From NCBI RefSeq assembly GCF_001592045.1, contig NZ_BCWB01000017.1:228527-292526 (forward strand): 64,000 nt of DNA. Direction: 5' to 3'. Made by a program: the position numbers and the translations under genes. Each line of letters begins with the position of its first letter. The stretch's first letter is position 1. This document shows, in pieces, positions 35,622 through 44,981 of this stretch. Below the pieces are notes generated by a model that ran no database searches, was not told the origin of the DNA, and worked only from the letters and a program-made list of their open reading frames with translations. The DNA is from Thermobifida fusca NBRC 14071 = JCM 3263 (GTDB taxonomy: Bacteria; Actinomycetota; Actinomycetes; Streptosporangiales; Streptosporangiaceae).

Positions 35622-36354
35622 TTGATCACCACCTATCACACAACCAACGGTTTCAAATACTCAAAGTATAGGAGATTCCATATAAAGAGATATCTAATTC
35701 GATAGTTTCATCTATCCTCTTTTCATACATCATTACATCTTCAACCCCAATTCCTGATCTTTACTCGAAAGTGCATTGTCGACCAGGATTAAGACCTGGA
35801 GAGTGGAGGGCTCTGGTCCTCTCCACCAAGACCAAACCGAGACGTCGCCGCAGGTAGCCGCCTTTATGAGGTCTCACCACTACGCTTCGGAGTATGCTCT
35901 TGCGCCGCTTGCCACCATTCTGCGACCACGACAGCGGTAGTAGGACCACAGAGGCTGCTGCCAGACTTTTCCCATTTCTCGTCCTCTCTCTTAGGCAAGG
36001 GGACCTGGGCAGCGGGTGCTGATTGCTGTGGTCAACTTTCAGCGGTGCATCTGATCTGTTCTTTCCTAGAAGTGTTCTTCTGCTCTTCTTCCAGGAACCG
36101 CAGCAACAACCTCTCGGAAGGGGATTGATCTCCGGTGCACATCCCGGGCCAACCTTGTGCCCCCTATCCCCGCCCTAGAGGGCTCAATTCCTCAGAAGCG
36201 ACTTCTGCATCAACGCGGAACGCAGCCTAGGTGCCACTCTTGGCATGAGCAGCCGGCCCAAAACCTTCACACAGAAAACGATCTTTGGTGGGGATCGGGC
36301 AGTGTTCGGCTGCCACGACCCCCACCAACATTCCGCTTCGAGAATCGCTGGCCG
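35622..36354. other. AT-rich intergenic region, no gene seen
   Basis: Composition is again AT-rich from 35640 to about 35760, with a stem-like repeat around 35808-35835. No supported gene. It lies upstream of the DUF6879 pair and downstream of the large helicase-nuclease. Confidence 0.4.
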
Positions 36355-39300
36355 CTACATTCCGCTGCCTGTCTCCGCGGGCAGGGTCATGGGCCGGATG
36401 TCCAGTTCCGCCAACCGCTGCCACAGGGGTTGCAGCGCGGCTTCAGGGTCGCGGAAGAACCGGCTGCCGCGGATCCGCACGAAAGTCCAGCCGACTCTTT
36501 CGAGTTCCCGCTGCCGGGCGGCGTCTTCAGCCGCGTTTTCTTCGTTGTGGTAGGCGTCCCCGTCGCATTCCACCGCGAGGCGGCGGCTGCCGCCTTCAAC
36601 GACCAAGTCGATGCGGTAGCGGCCGACCTGGTATTGGGGGTAAACGCGGTAGCCCCGGTCGCGCAGGGCGAGGAACACGCGCTGTTCGAAGAGGCTGTCG
36701 AACGGTTCTTGGCGGACGTCGGGGGACACGTCCCCGATCCCGGTGCCGTCGTGCAGGTGGAGCGGACGGTTCAGGTATTCCAGGTAGGCGCGGCGCAGGT
36801 CGTTCTGTCCCAGGTCGGAGATGGAAACACTGTGGAACACCCACACTTGGTCTCGGGCCCGCGACGCCGCGACGTTAATGGCCTGCTTGTTCCCTTCCGC
36901 GCTGAAGTGGCTCAGGCGGCGCGGCCCGTCGGTGCCTTCCCGGCTGACGACCATGCTGATGAAGATCACGTCTCGTTCGTCGCCTTGGAACGCGGCCGGG
37001 CTGCCGACGCGGATACGCCGTTCACTGCGTTCGTCGAAGGGGAGCCGTTCGGCGAGCAGGTCTTCGATCAGGGTCTGCTGGGCGTGACCGAGCAGGGTGA
37101 TGACGCCCATGCTGCGCCCTTCGTAGGCGGGGTCGTTGCAGCAGGCGATGATCTGCCCCACGAGGCGTTCCGCTTCGAGCCGGTTGATCTGGCGCTGCCC
37201 GCTTCCTTCCACGACGCCCGGCACGTAGACGGTTTTGAGCGGGGGGAGACGGTCCGCGCCGTATTGCCGCAGCGGCTGCAACTGGCCCTGGTAGCACAGT
37301 TCGTTGGAGAAGCCGATGATTTCGGGCATGCAGCGGAAGTGCTCTTTGAGCATGAGCTGCCCGGGGCCGCCCGCAAGCCCGGAGGTGATGTCGAAGAAGC
37401 TCCGGTCGGGGGAGAACAGGTTGCGCCGCGAGGGCGACAAGTCGGCGAGCAGCCGTTCCTGCAGCCGGAACAACTGTTCCCGGTCGAGTCCCACATTGGC
37501 CGGGCTGACCTGCTTGTCGTCACCGACGACGACGATCCGGTCGGCGATCCAGGCGAGCAGCATCGCCTCCGGCCCGGACTGGCTCGCCTCGTCGATGATC
37601 ACCACATCGAAGATGCGGGGCGTGTCCATGGGGATGGTGGCGACGACCTGGTACATGGGCATGATCCAGGCCGGGACAGCGGGGCGGCATTCGCGGAGGC
37701 TTTCTTGGGCTTGCCGCTGGTAGCGGGGAGCGTATTTCCCGGTTCCTTTGCCGATTTTGCGGACGCTCTGCTGGTAGGAGCGGAGCGCGACTTCTTGGCC
37801 TTGGGTGAGGCGCCGCAGGCACGAGTCCCAGGCGAGAGCAGCGGCGAGCCTCCGCATGGTGGTGCGGATCTCGCTGTCGGCTTCGCTGAGTTTGGCGCGG
37901 CAGCGGTCTTCCGCTTCCGGGTCGGTGAGTTCAGCGAGCCGTGTGTTCCACGCCGACCACGCCCACGCTTTCTCTAGTTCGGGGAGCCGTTCGTCCCAGA
38001 CGGTGTCGTCGTAGGTTTCGGCGATGGCCCGTGCCAGCGTGGGGTGGGCTTCGTCAACGGTCGCGTACGCATCCTGGTAGGCCTGGCGGGCTTGTGCCGC
38101 AGCGCGGGTCTCGGCGAGGGACGCGCAGGCGTGTTCGTAGGCGTCCGGGTCGAGTTTTTCCAAGGCGAGCTGGGCCTGCCGGAGGTCGTCGGACACCACT
38201 CCGCGTTCTTCCCAGTGCTGGATTTCCGTGAGGGCGCGGTCGACGAGCTGGCGGGCAGGGCTGGCGGCGTGTTCCGCGGTGGCTGCGGTGAGCAGCAGGC
38301 GCACAGTGTCGACTGCGGTGGGATCAGCCCAGTCGAGCACAGCGAGTCCGGGAACGGTCGCGGTCTCGGTGGCGACGCGTGCGCGGGTGTCTGCCAGGTG
38401 CACGAGCTGGGCGAGCCCGTCGAGGTCGTCGCGGAGGGCCGCGATCCGGGAGCGGGGGTTCTTCCACGCGTTGCCGGCCGCCTGCTGGGGCAACCATTCT
38501 TCTTCGGTTTCCGCCAGGAGTTGTTCGGCTTCGACGCGGGCGCGGACGAGGGCCGCTGTGTCAGCGGTGGTGGGTTCTTTGCCGTCGACGCGCACGGTTT
38601 CCACGAATTCCCGGACTTCTTTGCCGAGCCGGGTGCGCATGCCGAACAGGCCGCGCAATTGCTCGCCTGCGGCGAGCCCGTCGTGGAGGCGGACCGCATA
38701 TTCTGCGGCTTTGTCGAGGGGGAAGGTGTCGAGGCCGGTGATGCGTGCGTCACCGACTTCCGCGGTTTTCTGTTCCGCGGCTGCAATCGCTTGTTCGATC
38801 TGCGCGTGCTGTTCCCGGATTCTGCGGTCCCGACCGGCAAGCACGTCGTTTCTGGCCTGCTGCCAGCGGTCGCTGAGCCGTGCCGTGATGTCGCGGGATG
38901 CTACGAAGGCTTCCACTGCCGCAGTAATGTCCGCGCAGCGTTCCGGGGACAGGCTGCGGATGGCGGCGTCGGCTTCGCCTTCCCACAGGCCTTCGGCAGC
39001 CTGAGCGGCCTTCTCCGCTTCGGTGATCTTGTGGACGGCGTCGCGGAATTCGGTGGGGGTGGGAAGCTGGTCGGCTGCAGGCACGTCAGCAGCCCGCTTC
39101 CGCTGTTCGGGGGTGTAGTTGCGGGCGGCGCGCAGCAGGGCGAGGGCGTCGGCGGCGGTCAGGGCGGGCTGCGGTTGGCTGACGGTGCCGATCCACCGGT
39201 ATCGGGGTTCTTCTGCGGCGAGACGCTCCGCGATGTCTTGGAGTGAGCCCTGGTAGTCGCCGATTTCCGGGGAGAAGTGGTAGGTCTCTTGTTCCCGGAT

Positions 39301-40827
39301 TTCGCGGAGCCGCCGCAGTACTTCTGCCCGTTCGCGGCGTGTCTTGTCCAAGTGTTCTTCGAGGCGGCGGATTTCTTTCTTCGACTGTTTCGGGGAGAAG
39401 TCGGAGCGCCGCTCCAGGATGGCGCGAACGGATTTTTCGAGTTCTTCCTGGGCTTCGACCCCGTCACCGGTCCTGCTCACGCACAGGGCTTGGATTTCTT
39501 CGGGGAGTTTTTCTTTGAGGACGCGCAGGGCCCGGGCGGTGTGGCTGGTGATCAGCACTTTCTTTCCCTGGGCGAGCAGGTCAGTGACCAGGTTGGCGAT
39601 GGTGTGGGTCTTCCCGGTGCCGGGCGGTCCTTGGACGACGACGAGGTGGCTCTGGTCGAGTCGTTCCGCGATGGAGCGCTGCTCCTGGTTGGAGGGAAGC
39701 GCGAAGTAGGGTTCGCGGGCCGGGGTAGCGCGCTTGTCTTCGTCGTCGACGTCTGCGAGGGAGTGGCTGCTGCGGTCGTCGTCAGCTCCGGTGAGGAACC
39801 GCAGCAGCGGGGTGAGGTCTTCGCACGTTTCTAGGCGCTTGGTGATTTCCCGCAGGGCTTTGAGCTGGTTGTCCCGGGGGCGTTCCCGCAGGATGAGGGC
39901 GGGTGCGAAGCTGATGCGCGGAGCTTCGGTGCCTTGGTCGGCGTGGCGGGTGAGGCTGTCGCTGTAGTGGGCGTCCGCTGCCGCTTCGATGCTCCATTTT
40001 TGGAGGGCGGTGTGGAGGTGTTCGAGGCCTTCCACCCCTTCGTAGGCGGCGCCCTGGTCGAGTTCTGCGGTGATGCTTTCCCGGACTTCTTCGCTGACCC
40101 GCTGGTCGGGGTCGAGCATGTCTTCTTCGAGGACGAGTCCGGGGGTTTCCGGGTCGGGTGCGAGGGTGAGGGCGCCGGTGTCGTCGAGGGTGATGACCAT
40201 TTTCCGGGTCACCAGGTGGCGGCCGACTGGTTTCCCGTCGGACTTCCAGGTCAGGTAGCCGAAGCCGAGCACGAGTTCGTACGACTCTCCGAGGTCTTCC
40301 ATCTCCTCGCGCATGCGGTAGAGAGTCTCGTAGTGCCGGACGGCTTCCGCGGTTTCGCGTTCACGTTCCGCCCATTTCATCCACTGGGCGCTCCACGAGG
40401 CGTAGGCTTTCCGGATCTGGTCGCGGTCCTCGTGGTCGTCAAGGAAGATTTCTCGAGGCGCTTCGAGGTCGATGTCGTCGATGTCGTCGACGAGGTCGAT
40501 GTCGGTGATCCGTTCCCGCAGTTTCGGCGGTTCGGTGTTCTGGTAGCAGTACAGGTCACTGAGGGTGATCCAGGGTTCGAGCACCTCAGGGACTGCTGGT
40601 GGTTCTTGCTGGTGGATCCTCTTGATGCGGAGCCACGCCTTCTGGTCTGGGTCGAGCAGGCCAGAGGCCACGTAGTCGCTGCCTGTGGGAAGTTCGCTGA
40701 ACCAGAGTTTTCGATGGGCGGAGCTGAGCGTCCTGATCGGACGGAGCCGTGTCTGTTCTGCTTCCGCGAGGAAACGGAAGATGCGGCGTGCGATTTCGGT
40801 GTCCTGTCGCGCAGTCTCCGCGCCCAT
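36355..40827 (-). CDS. giant superfamily 1 helicase with C-terminal restriction-like nuclease
   Basis: 1490 residues from ATG 40827 behind GAGGAG. After an N-terminal region of about 380 residues comes VVQGPPGTGKTHTIANL (Walker A about 398-405) of the Upf1/AAA_11 class, then some 600 residues of coiled coil and insert, then VIIDEASQSGPE (about 1076), and motifs IV-VI ending GDERDVIFISMV and NVAASRARDQVWVFHS. The C-terminus (about 1380-1475) is a PD-(D/E)XK nuclease of the Vsr/MTES_1575 type: FEQRVFLALRDRGYRVYPQYQVGRYRIDLVVEG, then LAVECDGDAYH. Such helicase-nucleases are typical of defence islands. It stands alone on the minus strand. Confidence 0.85.
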   Translation of the reverse strand: MGAETARQDTEIARRIFRFLAEAEQTRLRPIRTLSSAHRKLWFSELPTGSDYVASGLLDPDQKAWLRIKRIHQQEPPAVPEVLEPWITLSDLYCYQNTEPPKLRERITDIDLVDDIDDIDLEAPREIFLDDHEDRDQIRKAYASWSAQWMKWAERERETAEAVRHYETLYRMREEMEDLGESYELVLGFGYLTWKSDGKPVGRHLVTRKMVITLDDTGALTLAPDPETPGLVLEEDMLDPDQRVSEEVRESITAELDQGAAYEGVEGLEHLHTALQKWSIEAAADAHYSDSLTRHADQGTEAPRISFAPALILRERPRDNQLKALREITKRLETCEDLTPLLRFLTGADDDRSSHSLADVDDEDKRATPAREPYFALPSNQEQRSIAERLDQSHLVVVQGPPGTGKTHTIANLVTDLLAQGKKVLITSHTARALRVLKEKLPEEIQALCVSRTGDGVEAQEELEKSVRAILERRSDFSPKQSKKEIRRLEEHLDKTRRERAEVLRRLREIREQETYHFSPEIGDYQGSLQDIAERLAAEEPRYRWIGTVSQPQPALTAADALALLRAARNYTPEQRKRAADVPAADQLPTPTEFRDAVHKITEAEKAAQAAEGLWEGEADAAIRSLSPERCADITAAVEAFVASRDITARLSDRWQQARNDVLAGRDRRIREQHAQIEQAIAAAEQKTAEVGDARITGLDTFPLDKAAEYAVRLHDGLAAGEQLRGLFGMRTRLGKEVREFVETVRVDGKEPTTADTAALVRARVEAEQLLAETEEEWLPQQAAGNAWKNPRSRIAALRDDLDGLAQLVHLADTRARVATETATVPGLAVLDWADPTAVDTVRLLLTAATAEHAASPARQLVDRALTEIQHWEERGVVSDDLRQAQLALEKLDPDAYEHACASLAETRAAAQARQAYQDAYATVDEAHPTLARAIAETYDDTVWDERLPELEKAWAWSAWNTRLAELTDPEAEDRCRAKLSEADSEIRTTMRRLAAALAWDSCLRRLTQGQEVALRSYQQSVRKIGKGTGKYAPRYQRQAQESLRECRPAVPAWIMPMYQVVATIPMDTPRIFDVVIIDEASQSGPEAMLLAWIADRIVVVGDDKQVSPANVGLDREQLFRLQERLLADLSPSRRNLFSPDRSFFDITSGLAGGPGQLMLKEHFRCMPEIIGFSNELCYQGQLQPLRQYGADRLPPLKTVYVPGVVEGSGQRQINRLEAERLVGQIIACCNDPAYEGRSMGVITLLGHAQQTLIEDLLAERLPFDERSERRIRVGSPAAFQGDERDVIFISMVVSREGTDGPRRLSHFSAEGNKQAINVAASRARDQVWVFHSVSISDLGQNDLRRAYLEYLNRPLHLHDGTGIGDVSPDVRQEPFDSLFEQRVFLALRDRGYRVYPQYQVGRYRIDLVVEGGSRRLAVECDGDAYHNEENAAEDAARQRELERVGWTFVRIRGSRFFRDPEAALQPLWQRLAELDIRPMTLPAETGSGM

Positions 40828-41061
40828 GCAGACTCCTCACCCTGTCACGTTTGTTTCGTGGTGTGTTCCGTCGGGTGAGAGTAACGAGACACCGCCCCAA
40901 ATAAGCAGAAACGGTGACAAATCATCACTTTTGGGGACTTTTCGGACTCGGTGCGTGTCGTATCGGCTACAGCATCGGGAAGCCGCTCTCCCGCCCCGGC
41001 AGGGAAGAACAGCACGGTAGATCAACGACCCGTTTTTCTGTGCTGCGGCACTCGCCGAGTG

Positions 41062-41430
41062 CTAACCCAGGGAATCAACCACTCTGCCTGTTTGAGCCCG
41101 GAGCTGCAGGAATTGCGCTTTGCTCGCTGAGGGGGTTTGACCCACGAGGATGAACTCGGCGGCGTTCATCGGACCGCAGGAATGCTGGCCACGATGATGC
41201 CACAACACTTCGGGAAGTTTGCTGTAGTCGCGGACCCGCTGGTTGGCCAGGAACCCCCGGGTGAAGATCACCGGTTGTCCGTGGTCAAAAGGCAGGGCGT
41301 GCATGGATACGCACACCAGCTCCCCGGATAGCAGAGGTGAGTCCGGTCCGATCGCCCCGCCCGGCAGAGAGCAGCCGTATGCACCGCGGTATCGATCTCC
41401 GTCGTAGGTCCGCGACCGCTTGGAGATCCC
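41062..41430 (-). pseudogene. decayed DprA-like gene fragment
   Basis: Two pieces in different frames match the intact DprA-like protein encoded 4 kb to the right. EIDTAVHTAALCRAGRS (about 41360-41410) matches GVDTVAHTAVLRRGGR, and HALPFDHGQPVIFTRGFLANQ (about 41230-41290) matches HIALRHGRPVIFTQELLANQ. The section between them is deleted and frames do not join. The fragment sits directly after the DUF2326 gene, on the same strand as the intact copy that lies upstream of the three-component operon. Confidence 0.7.
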
Positions 41431-43167
41431 CTAGAACCGGAAACCGAAGAGGCCACCGCTGGGCGTGTCATTGAGGCGAGGTTTGATGACGTAGGGATCC
41501 GGATCAAATCCGAGGTTCTCGGCCTTGGCAAGGTCGTCGGAGTTGATGGTGACGACGTACTGCATGCCTTCGTCTTCCATGAGTCGTGCGGCTAGCGTCA
41601 ACGCCCGGTACACCTGGCGTTCATCGACTCCGTCGTAGAGCTTACTGTCGTGGACCAAGAAGTCTGGGCCGCGTCCTTCTCGGTGCGCGATGATCGCACA
41701 GGTCAGGTCGAAGCAGAAGGTCTTCATGTTGGAGATGCCGCTGCTGCTGTCACTGTCGAGCTGGAGGATGATGTCCAGCGAGCTCTTGCGTGCTTTGAAA
41801 GCGAGATAGGGCGTGCGGTCGTTCCCGTAGAGCTCTTGGACGAATGAGCTGAACAGGGCGTGGGCCTGCTGTTCGACCTCGGCTCGTTCTTCGATGTCAA
41901 TCTGCATCTCCTCTTCGAGCCGGTCTTTTTCTCGGTCGATCTCTCGTTTGCTCTGCTCGAGGGCCTGCGCCGCGGCGAGCCGGTGTTGCAGCGCTTCAAG
42001 ACGTGCGCGTTCCTGGCCGAGAGCGTTCTGCAAAACGGTGAGCGTGTCCAGAGCACCGCCCTCGTTCAGGATTCTCATGAGTTCAGCCTGTCGCCGACCT
42101 AATTCTTCGCGCTCCTGTTCACTGGCCCTGATTCGCTCCCGGAGCTGGGTGATCTCCTCTTGCAGGTAGTGCCGACGGTTACGCACTACCGCTTGGTGGA
42201 ATTCCCTAACCTGGTCGAAGCGTGCCCGTACCTGGTCACCGAGGATGACGTTGAGTTCGGCGTAGGCCCTCTCCAGGTAGCGATCATCAGGTTCGTAGAC
42301 ATCGGTGACGGCCTGTTCCAGTTCTTCCAGGTTGCGGCGGTGGACGGCTTCCTCGTTGCGGAGCTTGCGGATGCGTCTGTTGACCTCGTCGGCTTCCCGT
42401 TGGATTTCTTCGTATTCGGGAACCACCTTGAATTCGTTGATCTGCTGTTCCAGCTCGTTGACCCGCTGCTGGACTGTACGAATCTGTCCTCGCAGCTCCG
42501 CTGACGAACCGACAATCTTGCCCCATACAGGGTCTTTCTGCGCAGCGACGAGTTTCCTTCTGGTTGCCTCCCGCTCGGAAAGGTCAACGTAACGCCGGGC
42601 CAACCTCCAGTCCATGCCGAGCAAGTAGGACAGGTTAGTGGTGACCAGGTGAGCGGAGGTCCGCTCTGCAGGTTTGAGGGCGTCTTTGAACCCGCCTTTC
42701 TCCTCACGGCGCATGTAGAGGTTGAGCAGGATGCGTCCGCTGAGTCCTTTGTCCTCGGGACGTATGCCGAACAGGTCTCGTTCAATGGCAGCACGCCACT
42801 CTTTGAGTGTGACGGGCTTTTCGTCCTCGAAGAGGGTGTGTGACTCCTGTGTGATGTCCGGGTTCAGCAGGATCTCGTTCGGGCTGCGGCCGCTCCGCCT
42901 GATTCGGATCGGGTCTTCCTGTCCCGGCCAGTCCATGTCGAGCCGGAAGGTTGCTTGGCTGATGGTTTTGTCGTCCATCAGCTTGATCCCGGTTTTGTCT
43001 GCCCCCAGCAGGAAGTGCAGCAGTTCCACCACGCTCGTCTTGCCGACGGCGTTGCGGCTCTGGTCAGGGGTGGAGGTTGCTGTCCGATCCGCGACGATCA
43101 GGTTGAGCCCTGGTCGGAAGCGGACTGTACGGAAGCGGGGATCGTCCGATCCGAGTTCACGCAGCAT
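41431..43167 (-). CDS. DUF2326 SMC-like ATPase of an ABC three-component system
   Basis: 578 residues from ATG 43167, eight bases after GGGAG and overlapping the middle gene by 11 bases. Walker A is QSRNAVGKTSVVELL (about 37-51); a long coiled coil runs about 200-430 (heptads in LRGQIRTVQQRVNELEQQINEFK and further on); the second ATPase half has the D-box region DFLVHDSKLYDGVD and YVVTINSDDL. This is the Rad50/SMC-like build of DUF2326 ATPases. They occur with a middle component and an effector in the ABC-3C systems described as conflict systems. The ATPase would sense an altered DNA structure and switch on the nuclease-like partner. Confidence 0.83.
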   Translation of the reverse strand: MLRELGSDDPRFRTVRFRPGLNLIVADRTATSTPDQSRNAVGKTSVVELLHFLLGADKTGIKLMDDKTISQATFRLDMDWPGQEDPIRIRRSGRSPNEILLNPDITQESHTLFEDEKPVTLKEWRAAIERDLFGIRPEDKGLSGRILLNLYMRREEKGGFKDALKPAERTSAHLVTTNLSYLLGMDWRLARRYVDLSEREATRRKLVAAQKDPVWGKIVGSSAELRGQIRTVQQRVNELEQQINEFKVVPEYEEIQREADEVNRRIRKLRNEEAVHRRNLEELEQAVTDVYEPDDRYLERAYAELNVILGDQVRARFDQVREFHQAVVRNRRHYLQEEITQLRERIRASEQEREELGRRQAELMRILNEGGALDTLTVLQNALGQERARLEALQHRLAAAQALEQSKREIDREKDRLEEEMQIDIEERAEVEQQAHALFSSFVQELYGNDRTPYLAFKARKSSLDIILQLDSDSSSGISNMKTFCFDLTCAIIAHREGRGPDFLVHDSKLYDGVDERQVYRALTLAARLMEDEGMQYVVTINSDDLAKAENLGFDPDPYVIKPRLNDTPSGGLFGFRF

Positions 43168-43417
43168 GGGGGCGCTCCCGGAACACAAGGATGTCGTTGC
43201 GGAGTTCGACCACTCCCAACGCGTAGAGGACGTCGAGGGCCAGGACGAACCACCAGAAGGGAATGGGGGAGGTGTGCCGGTTCTCGGCTCGCCACTTCTT
43301 GAGCCGCCGCCACGCCTGGGTGACGGTGACGGGCTGGTGTTCCGTGGCTAGCAGGATCTGCGCGCCGACTGCAAGCAGAGCGCGTTGTGGTGCGATGCCC
43401 TTTGTCGGGGTGATCAC
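43157..43417 (-). CDS. ABC-3C middle component
   Basis: 86 residues from GTG 43417, overlapping the upstream stop by four bases (GTGA). It shows the small helical build of the middle components of three-component ABC systems (QRALLAVGAQILLATEHQPVTVTQAWRRLKKW...ALDVLYALGVVELRNDIL), a winged-helix-like fold joining effector and ATPase. Which MC subfamily it is cannot be settled from sequence alone; MC6 seems closest. Confidence 0.7.
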   Translation of the reverse strand: MITPTKGIAPQRALLAVGAQILLATEHQPVTVTQAWRRLKKWRAENRHTSPIPFWWFVLALDVLYALGVVELRNDILVFRERPHAA

Positions 43418-44358
43418 CCTGCTACCTCCGCGTACTCGTTCGACGGCTGCCAGTCCTCCGGCGGGATTTCGAAGATCTCACACTCTCCGAAGAAGTACAT
43501 CAAGATGACCTGTGCGTTGACGTACCCCTCTCTTGTCGGAGCTTTATTGCCGAGAACATACTGTTGCATCTGGTAGAGGATCTCGTCGGGATCCGAGTAT
43601 TCCTGGCTTATCCGCTGGTACTCGGCGTGGAAGGCGGCAGCGGTGTTGTCTCGTTCAAACGGGTCGTTCCGTTGCTGGTAGTAGGCCTCGACGAGGGGGA
43701 CGTACTTCATCCGGCTTATCAATTCGTCCCGCAGGTCCGGAGAGAATCCGTTGTATTCGAGCTTGTTGCGCGGCGGGGGAAGGATCACATCTGACGGCCT
43801 TGCTTGTATCCGCCGTTTTCCTAGTTCAGCGAGAAGCGGGGCGAGGTCTTCCATCTCGACGCCGACGACTACCTCTTTCGCCGGAAGGCTCTGCCCAAGC
43901 AAGTCCTCTACGTCCGAAACGTCGAGTTTGCAGACCTCCTGGATGAAACGGCATGCTCCAAACACTTCGAACTTGAGGTAAGGGTGGTCCTTCCGGGCTT
44001 TGCTGATCTCTGAGCTGATCACCGGCCCGACGCCGCGGAGGTCATTGTGGACGAAAACGAAAGTGTCGAACTCGTCCCTGCGCTTCTCTAAAGCACCGGT
44101 GAGGTCCTTGGTGAACTTCCTGCTGATCTCGGACGCGTTGTAGGTCTCCGGCGCGTAGCACGCGTAGAGCTTCCGATCGTTGATGGTGAGCCCGTCTGCG
44201 CTGCGGTCTCCCAGACGGCCCTGGGTACGAACCGGCACGAAGTCGGGATAGCGAAGCTGCATCAAGTCATGGAAAAAGGACTCGAACTCTTGGCCGTGCA
44301 GTTCGCTGAGTTTTGCTCGCACCATCGGTCTCACGAGAAACCGTTGCCAAGACTCCAC
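43414..44358 (-). CDS. ABC-3C effector-like protein, possible restriction-type nuclease
   Basis: 314 residues from GTG 44358 with GAGG upstream. The N-terminal part reads LHGQEFESFFHDLMQLRYPDFVPVRTQGRLGDRSADGLTIND..KLYACYAPE, which fits a PD-(D/E)XK fold (FExFF helix, GDRSADGL Asp, then YACYAPE in place of the ExK). The usual catalytic Glu-x-Lys is therefore not obvious. The C-terminal half has helices and DEILYQMQQYVLG. This is the layout of the ABC-3C effectors with DNA-binding or nuclease N-termini. First gene of the operon; the next two overlap it in order. Confidence 0.75.
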   Translation of the reverse strand: MESWQRFLVRPMVRAKLSELHGQEFESFFHDLMQLRYPDFVPVRTQGRLGDRSADGLTINDRKLYACYAPETYNASEISRKFTKDLTGALEKRRDEFDTFVFVHNDLRGVGPVISSEISKARKDHPYLKFEVFGACRFIQEVCKLDVSDVEDLLGQSLPAKEVVVGVEMEDLAPLLAELGKRRIQARPSDVILPPPRNKLEYNGFSPDLRDELISRMKYVPLVEAYYQQRNDPFERDNTAAAFHAEYQRISQEYSDPDEILYQMQQYVLGNKAPTREGYVNAQVILMYFFGECEIFEIPPEDWQPSNEYAEVAG

Positions 44359-44981
44359 CGCTGTCCTCTACTTCTGCCTGGCTGAGTTTGTCGCTCCTTT
44401 TTACCAAGCGCACTATGACCGCTGCCATAGGTTTGCCCTATTTGGCATTTAGGAGAAGCAGGGCACCCTGGCAAGCCAGTACACTGGCCCATCTCCCTTC
44501 ATCTAGAATCAATCCAATGATTACTATTGATGGTTACCCGAGGAATGGTTCTCACAATTGACCAATTAAGGGGAAGTTCTGGAGCACAGAAGTCTTCCTG
44601 GCGTTTGTCATGTGCTTTCCTTCGGGAACAAGGAGAGCGAACAAGGTTCTCGCTCTCGTTAATTCCGAGCCCCGGCTCATGACGCCAGGAGAGAGGCCTA
44701 GTTCCAGATATTTGAATCAGAGCACAAGAACTGGAAAGCCACCTCGCGACCCAGAACTTTCGAATAAATCTTGCACTCTAATGATCCTGCAAGTCCAGGA
44801 TGTCCTTCTTCAAAAATACGGCCTCCAGTCTGCCACGTGCTCTCAAGCATCATGGATCAGCGGAGTAGCCCGCTCCGAACATCCAAATGATTTTTGACAA
44901 CAGGTTACAGAGAGTTCTATCCACTCTGATGCACATTTCTTTAACTGGCCTGTTGCATATGAGATCTGGAATTACCGAGCT
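44359..44981. other. AT-rich intergenic region, no gene seen
   Basis: Clearly AT-richer than the rest, with no supported gene. It holds the promoter of the ABC-3C operon and the 3' side of the DprA-like gene. Composition suggests an acquired segment boundary. Confidence 0.4.

Noticed and set aside
36157..37977. Plus-strand open frame opposite the helicase-nuclease
   Set aside because: Mirrors the codon bias of the minus-strand helicase; no motif and no ribosome site.
26981..40827. Complete DISARM system
   Set aside because: Only drmD- and drmMI-like genes are seen. The helicase at 36355-40827 is superfamily 1 with a Vsr-like nuclease, and BrxHI lacks DUF1998, so neither is DrmA; no DrmB or PLD-type DrmC.
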